Assembly: GCA_032164295.1 (NCBI GenBank)
Contig: JAJHTX010000009.1
Coordinates: forward strand, 868,001 to 932,000
Source: Inonotus obliquus
Lineage: Eukaryota; Basidiomycota; Agaricomycetes; Hymenochaetales; Hymenochaetaceae
Reading direction: 5' to 3'
DNA length: 64,000 nucleotides
Shown here piece by piece: positions 24,274 to 34,436 of this stretch. The translations under genes and the position numbers were made by a program. The notes beneath the pieces are model-generated. The model was not told where the DNA came from. It searched no databases and worked only from the letters and a program-made list of their open reading frames with translations. Each line of letters opens with the position of its first letter. The stretch's first letter is position 1.

Positions 24274-24811
24274 GGAGCACGCACTTTGCGTTCCACTCTT
24301 GGCTTAGACTAACGCGTTTACCTTGTCTCTCAACTTTTCATTGGTCACAGTTGGAGCAGTACCCAGCAGACCTAACAAAGTAAGACGTTCCTTGGCCATG
24401 CTTGGACAAATCCCACTTTCCCTTCTACTATGTGTTGTTTCCTTCATTCTGCAAACCCCAGGCTATTGTGTGGTTCGCACATCGAATGAGTACATTTATT
24501 CTAGTTTCGCACCCGTTTCCTCGCTTTGAGACCCTTTCCAAATTTCCTATCCTTTCTTTGCTAGACAGGATTGCTTCAAACCATAGAGTATAGACCAATG
24601 TTTGTTTCTTCATTCACATTTGTACTCCGTACAATGCATGATACGTAAGCTGACTCAAAGATGACGCATATAAGTAGCCACAATCTGGCTTTGACATGTG
24701 GCTGAAATAAGAATGTTAATGTTACAACCATACAACTTCAATGAAATCAAGCAGTACTAGTGCATACAAGCATAGAGAAGCATAACCCAGCTTTCTAGAA
24801 ATTGATATATA
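24274..24811. other. AT-rich intergenic
   Basis: Low-complexity T-rich flank between the MFS relic and the MITE. No feature recognised. Confidence 0.4.
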
Positions 24812-24813
24812 TA

Positions 24814-25087
24814 CTGTACCGAACTGTGAGTAGGCAACCTTGGTGCAAAACGTTACATTTGCGTCGTCTCGAAGTGTTGCAACCCGGTCGAAGTTATTCG
24901 TTACAAGCCGCAACTTTGGCTACCGAGCCACAGATTTCTCTATATGCAGACTCAGTATACGGCTCCGTAACTGTAAGTCTGTGGCATGCACCGAACTCAT
25001 GCAACCGATCCTGTGTTACACGTTACTGAAGTGACGCAACGAACCGCATGTTACACGTTACGGTTGCCTACTCATAGTGCGGTACAG
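24814..25087. mobile_element. MITE with 26-bp terminal inverted repeats, TA target duplication
   Basis: The left end starts CTGTACCG and runs to GTAGGCAACC; the right end is its reverse complement with two mismatches in 26 bp. Both ends are flanked by TA (24812-24813 and 25088-25089), as expected for Tc1/mariner-type insertion. The 274 bp interior has no ORF and contains repeated TTACACGTTAC motifs that extend the inverted similarity inward. Confidence 0.72.
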
Positions 25088-25190
25088 TATTTTTCGGTGA
25101 GATACAGAGTGGTCCCCCTCATTTCTGTTTTGTCACGCGGTGTCACAGATGAGGAGCAAACACGTGACGGTCGTGTTGAGTTCAGGTCAT

Positions 25191-25257
25191 GGCGGGCAAA
25201 TCAGGATGGAGGTAAGGTTGGAATTTTAAATGTTTTTTTCGCCGTCATTTTAAATGG
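25191..25257 (+). repeat. Left terminal inverted repeat of the 3.8 kb element
   Basis: About 66 bp: GGCGGGCAAATC, then AGGATGGAGG, a T tract and CATTTTAAATG. It matches the inverse of the sequence at about 28916-28982. Confidence 0.8.
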
Positions 25258-25812
25258 TACCTTAACAGTGTTGTATTGCATAGTGATATACACAATACAG
25301 TGAGAGTACATACACCGGGATTTCAACCGGCACTTATGGTAGGAAAAGGGAGGAGGAAAACAATCTACAAAAGGATATTGCAGAAGAAAAACCCCCTCCA
25401 ACTCGGATGACCCCCCCCCCTAACCTGAAACCCAGAATGGCCTAGCCCAGATTATCCCCATCGCAGCTCGCAACTTCTACGTCTTTCAGTTACACCTGCA
25501 AAAGGTGCGGTTTCCCCGCAGGTACTTTCCTACCTGAAGCGAATAGGTTGGCCATATCCGATGGCATCCGGCCTGGTTACCAGCATGACAACCATCCTCG
25601 AGCCCTCCTGCTTTATGGCCCTACTTGCAATGGTGTCGTCATAGGAAGGCCTTCCCAGCCCCCGTAGAAGCCCATTACAGGCTCAAGACCTTGTGGCCCT
25701 GCACCGCCGCCGTCCGTCACTCCCTGACTTACACGGGTATATCCTCCTTATCCTGTTAGAAAACGCTCGCCCTATAGGGACTATACAGTAACCACAATAG
25801 GACGGTCCAGTT

Positions 25813-26037
25813 GGTTACGGGTTCGGCGATGTTTTTCTAAAGGTTTCTGGAGCCTACTCGGTTTTCACAAGCAGGGCAGATTCCTAAGTATACTAGACGT
25901 CGCCTCAGACGTTCACTAGGTATGGTTAACCAGTGTTACAGGTTCGACGGTGCTATTCCAAGGGTTTCCGGAGCCTGAATAGGGCAGATTCCCAAGTGTA
26001 CTAAGCGTTGTCTCAGACGCTCACGTTTGGCTAACCA
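25813..26037 (+). repeat. Diverged tandem duplication inside the element
   Basis: Two units of about 120 and 103 bp (25813-25932 and 25934-26037) share GGTTTCTGGAGCCT/GGTTTCCGGAGCCT, AGGGCAGATTCC, CTCAGACG.TCAC and GGTTAACCA/GGCTAACCA, with a short deletion in the second unit. Confidence 0.65.
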
Positions 26038-26591
26038 AGTCGAGCCTTAACCTCGTTGACAGACTAGTAGGATAGTGTCGACTGCCGTTCGTAAGCTTCC
26101 CTAGTCGGTGGGCGACTAATCAATCGTTCCACGCCGTAGAGTAAGAGAGGTTAAGCAGATTAGGTGTCTTCAGATAGAAGCTAGATGCCTAAGAGGACTC
26201 GGTGTACAAGAGGATCGAAAGAAAGATAGGGAGCTACGGTCTAAGTCTACAACTATTTATACCTTTTCCTCAGGTTGTTGACGGACCACTTCCTACGCTC
26301 CGTAGTTCCTACTCTCGATCTGATTCGTTATTCTAGCTTTCAAACTCGTCTGGTATTCCTATTGTTCTGCTGCAGATTGACTCATCGACTGCGCACTGTG
26401 CAAGGCGATGACTCGGCGTTGACTCATCTTGACTTGAACTGAATTGAAACCTATGCTCGGGGTCGGCCTTATGCTGCACCCTGTGCATAGAGTGAGTCAG
26501 TGAGTGAGTCATTGAATGCGTGTTCATATGCCATTGGTTTTGCATGGCTGCGCCGTAGTTAGAGTTCGCTCATCTGCAGTTGCTCGTGCAT

Positions 26592-27368
26592 TTAAGGAAT
26601 TCCGTTGGGGTTCCGTTGTATAGCATCTGGGGCTATGAAGGCTGTGATTTGCTTGTCACCTCGGGACTCTTGTTCAGGGCCGTCAAGTGTGATTCGACAT
26701 CGGATATCATTGTGGGGAAACCAAGGTGGTTTGACGTAGGTGCCTATGGCGATGAGTAGCCGTACACTTCGTCGAGTATCGTTCGAAGGTATTCTCCAGC
26801 CTAGGTATAGGTCTCCTTGTAGTCGAATAGCTTTGCAGTATGCCCATAGTTCCCTGAGTGTGTTTGCAACCCATGCCGCTGTTATCGGTGATCGGCGGTT
26901 CGTAACATAGTCTGCACTGATCTCCATGAATGTGCTTGGGCACTCGAGTGCTAATATGTCGTGGATTCCTACTATTGTCCAGTGTGTCTTTGGTTGCATG
27001 CCTATTGCCGTATCCATTGCTATTGTTGACCTCGTGCAATTTCGAATGACCTCCGGGGGATTGTGGTATTCTCGATAAGCTGTTGCTCGTTCGCTGGACA
27101 CATGATACGTCAACATGCCCGTTGCCTCCCATAGTATTATCTTGTGTAGGTCTTCGATGATCTGTTGCACTCTTCTGCATTTATAGCAAGCCGTTGGAGG
27201 TTGCTGTACTTGCTGCATCGTTTGCGAAGGTTTAGTGTGATCATTGGGATTAGCGTTGCTAGCCGATGCTTCTTGATCGTCGGCTTCGGATTGTATTAGA
27301 TTCGCGTGTTCTCCGCTTCTCGCTGTCGATCCTGATCGTCTCCGGCCAGTGAAATTAACCGGTCCCAT
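26592..27368 (-). CDS. Unassigned ORF inside the 3.8 kb element
   Basis: 258 aa, intact, starting MGPVNFTGRRRSG. The first 60 residues are polar and Gln/Asn/Ser-rich. A CYKCRRVQQII segment follows, then a folded-looking part with many Trp, Ile and Arg (WVANTLRELWAYCKAIR, DLYLGWRIPSNDTRR). A single CxxC is not enough to call a zinc knuckle. I recognise no family. It is the only long ORF of normal composition within the inverted repeats, so it may be the element's own product or a gag-like remnant of a nested insertion. It may also be non-coding. Confidence 0.35.
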   Translation of the reverse strand: MGPVNFTGRRRSGSTARSGEHANLIQSEADDQEASASNANPNDHTKPSQTMQQVQQPPTACYKCRRVQQIIEDLHKIILWEATGMLTYHVSSERATAYREYHNPPEVIRNCTRSTIAMDTAIGMQPKTHWTIVGIHDILALECPSTFMEISADYVTNRRSPITAAWVANTLRELWAYCKAIRLQGDLYLGWRIPSNDTRRSVRLLIAIGTYVKPPWFPHNDIRCRITLDGPEQESRGDKQITAFIAPDAIQRNPNGIP

Positions 27369-28915
27369 TCAGGGTAGTTTCGATCAACGTTCCTAATCGA
27401 ATCAAAATTTCAGCACAATCCTTTCATATCCACATGACCACTCCTTATCTCCAGTCCGGAGGGAAGAATCGGGTGCCCCAGCGTGCAACTGCGGTGCACC
27501 ATTACAGCAACTAACCCAGCCCCGAAGCTGCCAGGACAGTCTACAGTGCACGAACAAGGGTGGTGAGAATAGACCCCTACTAGGGGGTAGGTCAAAGGAT
27601 AGTTTTTAGACTGGGTTTCACCAGTTCGCCTGACGAGGGAGGCGAGCACGACTTACGTCGCACATAAAGAGATTAACCCCACAGCAAGCAGGAGACAGCA
27701 TAAAGCTGAACAACCTGATGTCACAGGGGAGACACCATAAAGTGCAGACTCTCCAGAACTACACTGGCGAGGCGGACGGAATGAAGGGAGGGAGAGGGAG
27801 TTTTCCACGCTCGATGGTGGTGGTTGAAGGAAAGGTAGTGCCTGGCACGGCCTATGTGATCCGTGTGACGACTTTTCCCGAGCGGAGTTTTAATATGTGC
27901 CCAAATATAGTAAGTCACATCGATCTTTGTGTCTCACTCTCTCGACACAGCAATCCAACATCAATTTTTACCAGACCCGTTAAACCTCCTCTCAATGAAT
28001 GTGCTGACTGTAAAACATTGAATATCATCTTGTCATACCTTAAATAAGTAATTTTTCCTCCTTTGAGGTGTATTTTGTCTCGATAAAGCATTCTCATATG
28101 GGACTGCTAAATCACATGACTGTATATATTCGATTTGGAGGCTGCTTTGTCTTCATTGATATCAGCTCAGAACTCTGCTCATTATCATTCATGGATAATG
28201 TTGTGATGCTAACACATAGTTTTGTGTAATAATGGAAGCTCTGACTCACTCAAATAAAAGGAAAATGGCATGTGATGTTTATGCACACTAAATGTATGCT
28301 TCTTTCCTCTCTGAATTCGAAAAAGTTAACCTGTTTCAGTGCATTTGCAGTACTTTCAAGTGATTTTCTTCATTTTGTCCAGAAAAAAAATTGGAGAAGT
28401 TGCCTAGTTCTCGAGAAAATGTCTAAAATTGGCCATAATTCGCTCAATATTTGTTATTTTGCTTCTATTTACTGTCCATTGTGTTCAATGACCTCAAAAA
28501 CATATCCCTGTATTGAATCTAAATCAATCCTTCAATTGTGTAAATTATTTCAAGAGGACAAAGGTGAAAACCAAAAGTGCGACACTGAAATCGACGCGTC
28601 GATCACTGGCAAAGCTAAGCGAGACCATGGGAAAGCACGAAATTTTGATAGGCCGTGCCAATCACCATTTTAAATGCCGGTAAGCATATCAGCACGTGAT
28701 TTATATTTATAGTGTCGGTAGGTTTGATATGCTTACGGATATTTAAAATGACAGCGCGAAAGCCATTTTAAATTTCTTTCAGGCAGATATGCTAGTACAG
28801 AATATCTACCCGACTGATATTTAAAATATCAATCTGATCGATACCCTTATCGATATTTAAAATATCGACACGTGGTTTATATTTATAATATCTTATGGGT
28901 CGATATGCTTACCGG

Positions 28916-28982
28916 CATTTAAAATGACAGCAAAAAAAACATTTAAAATTCCAACCTTACCTCCATCCTGATTTGCCCGCCG
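28916..28982 (-). repeat. Right terminal inverted repeat of the 3.8 kb element
   Basis: Reverse complement of the left end, with a perfect outer 42 bp. It ends 84 bp upstream of the Crinkler-kinase start codon. Confidence 0.8.
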
Positions 28983-29065
28983 TGGGTGGCTTCGAGCCTG
29001 AGAGATCGATAGATAAAACCCAACCAAACTTCAACTTTGACTATCACGACTCTAACCTAAACATC

Positions 29066-31079
29066 ATGTCCCAGGCCCCCAACACAGCTGAGGATGAGGA
29101 CAAATACATAGTTTATATGCCTTTTGATTCGACGGCTGGAACGACTGGCATTCGTGTGAAGCGGAACGCTGATGTCGACGACCTCGAAGAACTCATCTTT
29201 AAACATCGAAAATTCAAGGATGAGCTGGTGAACGACCGGCTGATTCTTTACAAGGTTCTTCTCAACTATCTCTCACTTTATCATGGTGCTGATATTTGCC
29301 AGTGTGAAGGCCTCATATACACGGACCTCGAAACGCTTTATGACAATGCTTTGGTGTGGCTTCGCAATAACGCTGACACATCGAGACTTATGCATAATGG
29401 CGCAACACGGCTTAGAAGAATCTTCCCCACTGGACCCGCGGATCCGGACAGTGACACGGTCGATGTGCTTGCCGTGAATAACGCCAGTGTGTGGTCCATT
29501 CTGACTGATCTTTCGTATTCAGCTAACTTCTCGCAAGTTTTGGAAGGCCCTGATGTGTTATACGCTCTTCCGGATATGCGTGCTTCCAAGGTTGTCAGGG
29601 GTTGGTTCTTTCCTTTATCTGCGAACGTACTTGGCTGACGAATTGGGCTAGGGCGACTTTTGCAGATTAACTATATCAGACAAAATTTCCCTCCTCCGTC
29701 AGAAGGCGTGACGTCTGAGGAAAAGATAAAGCTATGGGTGAACGAAGATGGCATTGTCCATCCCCATCGGCCAGCCGGGAATTACGGACCGCCAACTGCG
29801 CTCTTCCATCCAGCCCTTGCCAGACTGAGACACAATCTGAAGCACCTAGATCAAGTTGAGGAACCGGGTTCCGAGTACTTTGAGTGGGCACACAAATTTC
29901 TTGTCGTCTGTAGTAACGGATTCAACAAAGAGAAGCTGCAAGAAGGAGAATTGAAGAGCATTATCGATTACCTTGTGGAAGCCCAGGGCACATGGCAAGC
30001 ATGGCTCGAGGACAAGGCTGCAAAACCAGATGCGATATGGGGCGAGGTAATCCGTATGATCTTGGAACTCAAGAATTTGGACGGGGTTGGTGGGAATGCG
30101 TCACTGCAAGCATTGCTTGTATATGCGAAGGTATTAGCACAGCCCAAGGTTCGTTCTCTACCTGCTCTCGCTGGATTCAGTTTTTGACCGTCTTAAAATT
30201 CAGTACGAGAAACTCCTGACTCAGTCGAATTACCCTGTCGTCCTCATAGGTATAATGGGCAGTCGGTTGGAGATATCCTCGGCTGTTTACAGTGATGGTA
30301 TCTTCTTCGACAAACTGCTCTCGGAGGATCTGTGCATTGATGCCTGGCAATCGGAGACTGTGTTACGTGTGGGCCGTATTTTCAAGGCGCTTTCTATCGT
30401 GAATAAGGAACTCCGGGATTTTTACGCACAATATCACGGCGGCCAGGAGAACGCGAAAGCTATTGCCCAGATGTATCCGAATCCTTTGCCCTGTGGAGAT
30501 ATTCGTCTCCCGCGACTAAATTACCTTGGTAAACTGTCGCATGCGGGAGAACTCTTGGTTAAACACAATAAGCAAGAGAGACCCTATGCTCTGTACAGAG
30601 CGAAGATGAAACGAGATGATTCTGACGAAGAGATCGACGTCGTGGTCAAGTTCACTGTGCGCTACCATGAGGAGGCGCATCGGATACTCGCAGAGGAACA
30701 ACTGGCGCCGACACTGCACTTCTGCATCCCTCTTGTTGGTGATATGTATATGGTGGTCATGGATTACGTGGAAGGCGTGTCGCTCTACTGTTATGAGACG
30801 GCTGGAGACCATGAGGGAATTTACAGGGATGTGGAGAGAGCAGTGAGCCTGCTACATGGACGAAACCTAGTATTCGGCGACCTCCGGGCTCAGAACATCA
30901 TTGTCAAGCCAGGCGGTGGTGCCATGCTAATCGATTTCGACTGGGTGGGCGAGCACCAGGTGGATAAATACCCAGCATCATGGAACAATGATGGAAGATG
31001 GGCACCGGATGTGGAAAGGAGAGGATTGATGGACAAGGAGCATGATAACGTCATGCTCAATGGAATGAGGGGTGACTGA
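29066..31079 (+). CDS. Crinkler-type protein with C-terminal protein-kinase-like domain
   Basis: Three exons: 29066-29590, 29666-30148 and 30204-31079, phases consistent, 627 aa. The start is the ATG giving MSQAPNTAED. Residues about 15-130 resemble the ubiquitin-like header of Crinkler (CRN) proteins: KYIVYMPFDSTAGTTGIRVK, LILYKV.., then LRRIFPTGPADPDSDTVDVLAV. A helical middle carries PVVLIGIMGSRLEISSAV. The last 180 residues have kinase motifs: VVVKFTVRYHEEAHR (Lys), MVVMDYVEG (hinge), VFGDLRAQNIIV (catalytic Asp, Asn) and LIDFDWVG (DFG position). CRN-kinases are known from oomycetes and are widespread in mushrooms, where their role is unsettled; nuclear action or inter-organism conflict has been proposed. 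No signal peptide is seen. A 48-nt in-frame stretch (29255-29302) could be an extra intron. Confidence 0.78.
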
Positions 31080-32470
31080 ACACGAGTACTGGGTGGGACC
31101 ATGTCGCTTTTGAGAAGAGGTGAAGAGGTGAACACAGGCATTCGGTGACGTTCATTCTGGGTCATCTTTCAGTTCAGATTCATATTTTGCTTCATGCTTT
31201 GTATGTTGTATTGCAAATGGATTAATATTACAGGAGTTGGAATTCAGTGAGCTACCCCATTTTTGGAGACTCGTATTGACGATTATTGCCAGAGGGATTG
31301 GGATGGAAGCTCGACTCAGGCCGGGTACGAGGGTACTCCATACTTCTCATGTATTCCAGTCATCCGATTACCCGGCGGAAATAATCGCCGTCCAAGTGCC
31401 TACCAGTCAATGAAGAGAAATGAAGCAGATCCGGTTTCAACAGAAATGGTGCGTTCATCAAGGTCTTGAAAAACATCGGATGCTTGTTCGTCTCTCTGGA
31501 CTCTTAGATAATCCCGTTCAACTCCAGCAACCTCGGTACGTCGAGCGCATTGACTAAAGGAGCTAGTAACACAGGACCCTGGTGCTTCAGCCCAATTTGA
31601 AGGACTCGCAGGTTGGGAATGTATGTACACAGGCTTCACGACCCCACTGTAATCCATGGGAAACTCTAACGCGGTGACAGATTCCACTACAGACCATCGT
31701 GGCAACGCAAACTGCAGAGTGAGTCGCTGACAATGCTTTGGTTAATGAAAGGTACATCCGGTCTGAAAATATTCAATCGGAGACTCGTGATGTTATTGAT
31801 ATACACGTTGGTGTTAGCATCGATACGAAACTAATGGCCTCGATACGGCATGACAGAACTAGTGGCATATCCCGCGAGCTGAATAATTTTCGAATCGATG
31901 CGTTGGGATTATCGTTTTGTAAAGCTATCAATATCCGACGGCCATACGAGTCGTCGTCATTCTCCACGTTCAGTCTCTCGAAAGCAGAAAAGCCCTTTGC
32001 CGTGATATTCTTCCTGCAAGTGTGTCATGCGATTACTCGTGATGCTTCTCAAGTTGTCTATGGTCTCACTTCGGGAGCTTCAAGTAATTGAGAGACCCCC
32101 ACCTCTCGCGGTGGGGAGAGAGTGCAGCCAGGTATTGATCAAAGTTTTGGGATTCGCTGAGGTTATTCATGAATATTGATCTGCGTCCTTCACTTTGGAC
32201 TCACTGTGTGATAAATACATGCGAACTGTGTAGTTAGCTGGATTCGACGTGTAGAATATTGAGAAGAAATAATGGAGAAAAGATAATGGAGAAAGAAAAG
32301 CGGAGACGGGTGGCTCCGGCTCCCATCGTCACTTCCACACCTACAAGTGGCAGAGCCAGTTTCAGCCCAACGCCCAAATTGTAGGAGCCCGCGACGCGTC
32401 GAGGTGTGACGAGTATCCATATGCATAGGAGATGGGCGAGAAACTCGTGAGATATAGGGCCAGTAGAAGC
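31080..32470. other. Decayed sequence, possible F-box-like remnants on the minus strand
   Basis: Minus-strand frames at 31400-31705 and 31773-31967 show patches such as MPRWSVVESVTALEFP and FSAFERLNVENDDDSYG reminiscent of F-box/LRR proteins, but they are broken by several stops and shifts. No intact gene is supported. Confidence 0.3.
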
Positions 32471-32490
32471 AGGAGGTTAATATTAATCCT

Positions 32491-33310
32491 ATGCAAACTA
32501 GGATACGGGGAGCAATCATACAGGATCTTGGGCGCTTGAAGTATGCTCGGGGCTTGCAATTTCCGGGTAACCATAACGAAATTACTGTCTCACTGGGAAC
32601 ACTCTTCGGCGAATGGGGACGGGAGGCGAGCATAACAACCTCGGCTCGCAAAGGAGCGATTTATGGACTAGGTATGCAATCGCAACGACGGGCGCTGGGT
32701 TTCCCAGACCGTTCTATATATGAATTGTTGTTGGTTGATGGAAAGTTGCATCTGTTAATCACGTATTGACAAGGCGCAGTCATGGAAGGTGCCATACGGT
32801 GAGGTTTGAAGTCGGGTCTCTTATTCTGGACTTCAACAGAGCGTCCATTATACGGATGATGACTTGGCATGGGACTTGCGCCAACCATCTAAGCTTGTAG
32901 AATGCTTTTATTTCCTTTGCGCTTTGAAGGCTCAGATGGACGATGACTCTACTGCGGACGTCAACAACATGATGGAGAATGCTGGATTCATTGATTGGAA
33001 GGTTGCTGGGACCCGCGTCGATAATTCGGAGGCGTCTAGCATTTCAGGGGCATCCGCGAGAAGGTCAATACAGGATAATAGCAAAGCCGGGGGCTCGAGA
33101 CAGAGTGAAAGAAAGGTCAACAAGTCGAATTTATCATATGGGAGACCTGCAAAGAAGCGCCAGCGCGACAATGACCAGGATGACAATGGACTTCCGGGGA
33201 AGAATCTAGGTGGCCAAGATAAAGGCAGAGACGATAATGCCGACGGCACCAAAGTCCGCGATGACGATGGTGGGGATAAACACACCCGGAAATCTGGTGG
33301 AGGACGATGA
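32491..33310 (+). pseudogene. Unknown conserved-looking protein gene with in-frame TGA
   Basis: The first part starts MQTRIRGAIIQDLGRLKYAR and has a compact fold-like sequence (NHNEITVSLGTLFGEWGRE, GLGMQSQRRALGFPDRSIYE, LLLVDGKLHLLITY). A TGA at 32767-32769 falls where Trp would fit; the frame then continues QGAVMEGAIR to a GTGAGG donor. A TTCAACAG acceptor near 32840 leads to SVHYTDDDLAWDLRQPSKLV.., an Asp/Lys/Gly-rich tail ending at 33310. A further acidic frame follows (33260-33548, NLVEDDEMLSRNEISDDDDG). I do not recognise the family. The continuity on both sides of the stop suggests a gene that recently lost function, or a stop that splicing removes. Confidence 0.4.
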
Positions 33311-33548
33311 GATGCTCTCGAGGAATGAGATATCGGACGACGATGACGGTTCATCTCACGACGTAAGTAGCATAGTCCGTAACCACCCCGAGGATCCTCT
33401 GGCGAGAGAACGAGAAAATCGTGAATGCGGCGCTTCAATCATTATGTACAGTAATTGGCAACACGGAAAAACAAGCTGGATTGTTTCTGATTTGGATGCA
33501 TGGAGACACGCCGAGGACAACCCTTTACGCTCGCTGGAAGCTGATTAA

Positions 33549-34436
33549 CTTGCCGGACAACGTACCCTCTCGTTCAGACCCGTAGCTACTATCATCTATC
33601 CACCCTAGCCAAACGCTGGCTACTTGCAGTGTTGCAGTGCACGAGGTTGTGATTGTGATTTTTTCCTTTTACGTACTGGCTCGGGTATTGCCGCCAAGTT
33701 GCTCTTTCTAAAAATGTAATTTGCTACACAAAATGTTCTTCACTATTTCCCGTGTCTTATTCAGTGGTGCGCACACTTACAAGTCGGAAGCCTTCAATTC
33801 GATACAATACATATTGCCAGATTGTGTTTGATCTAGACGTTTAGGAGTATTCAGGATGTAGCCTGTTCGACGCCATGAATTCAAGTTCTTGAAGGGTTCG
33901 CTTCGTTCATTGACGCGATGACAAAACGGCGTCGTCTCAACAACTTGATCACTTGTTATGGTGCCAGTGCTCTACACTGCTAAGGGCATGCTTTGATGGC
34001 TTGAAGATGCTCGGCCTATGTGTGGGACTGGCGGGGCCGTGCCGGCTTGCACCTGGGCACTAGGCCACATCGTTATTTTGTGGCTTGTATGGGTGGCACT
34101 AGGGTCCGGAAGACCCTCTTTTCTCTCCTTAAAACTTGACCAACGAGTCCTTCGCCAACTCTGGTCTATCTGCCTGCCTACACATATTCCCTTCCATCTG
34201 CTAGCACTGTCAGCCAGTCCATCATAGACCCACGGTGTCCCGTCAACTTTGCGATTTTGATGTTGTTGCGCCCTGTTGGGGTTAGGTAAGCACTGCAATA
34301 CACTGTCAGAAAGTGCAAAGGGAGCTTATATGACTTTGGTTCTTGGACTAGCGACTAGGAGGCAAAGAGTCTCCGCGACTGCGATTTCTGGTACCCTTTT
34401 CGACCTAGCTTATTCGTTGTCACTGGGGGGGCTTCT
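33549..34436. other. Intergenic
   Basis: Short ORFs only and no family resemblance. It contains the presumed promoter of the long ORF that starts at 34437. Confidence 0.45.

Larger units (their letters stand above)
25191..28982. mobile_element. 3.8 kb inverted-repeat element, transposase not recognised
   Basis: The left end (25191 onward) and the reverse complement of the right end (to 28982) both begin GGCGGGCAAATCAGGATGG and stay identical for 42 bp. A poly-T run and a CATTTTAAATG box follow. No target-site duplication is evident (left flank GGTCAT, right flank GTGGGT). The right subterminal region (28660-28960) carries repeated ATTTAAAAT palindromes and two related CACGTG-type units. The interior holds an unassigned minus ORF (26592-27368), a diverged tandem repeat (about 25813-26037) and an AT-rich half (27720-28650). 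No DDE transposase, helicase or reverse transcriptase could be read. It is probably non-autonomous, and may hold a second insertion between about 25400 and 27700. Confidence 0.68.

Noticed and set aside
25400..27700. A nested LTR retrotransposon inside the 3.8 kb element
   Set aside because: A TATTTATA-like box and tandem repeats hinted at an LTR, but no paired LTRs, primer-binding site or pol sequence were found.
28272..28673. 133-aa plus ORF in the AT-rich part of the element
   Set aside because: Composition follows base content, no domain or splice support; not listed as a gene.
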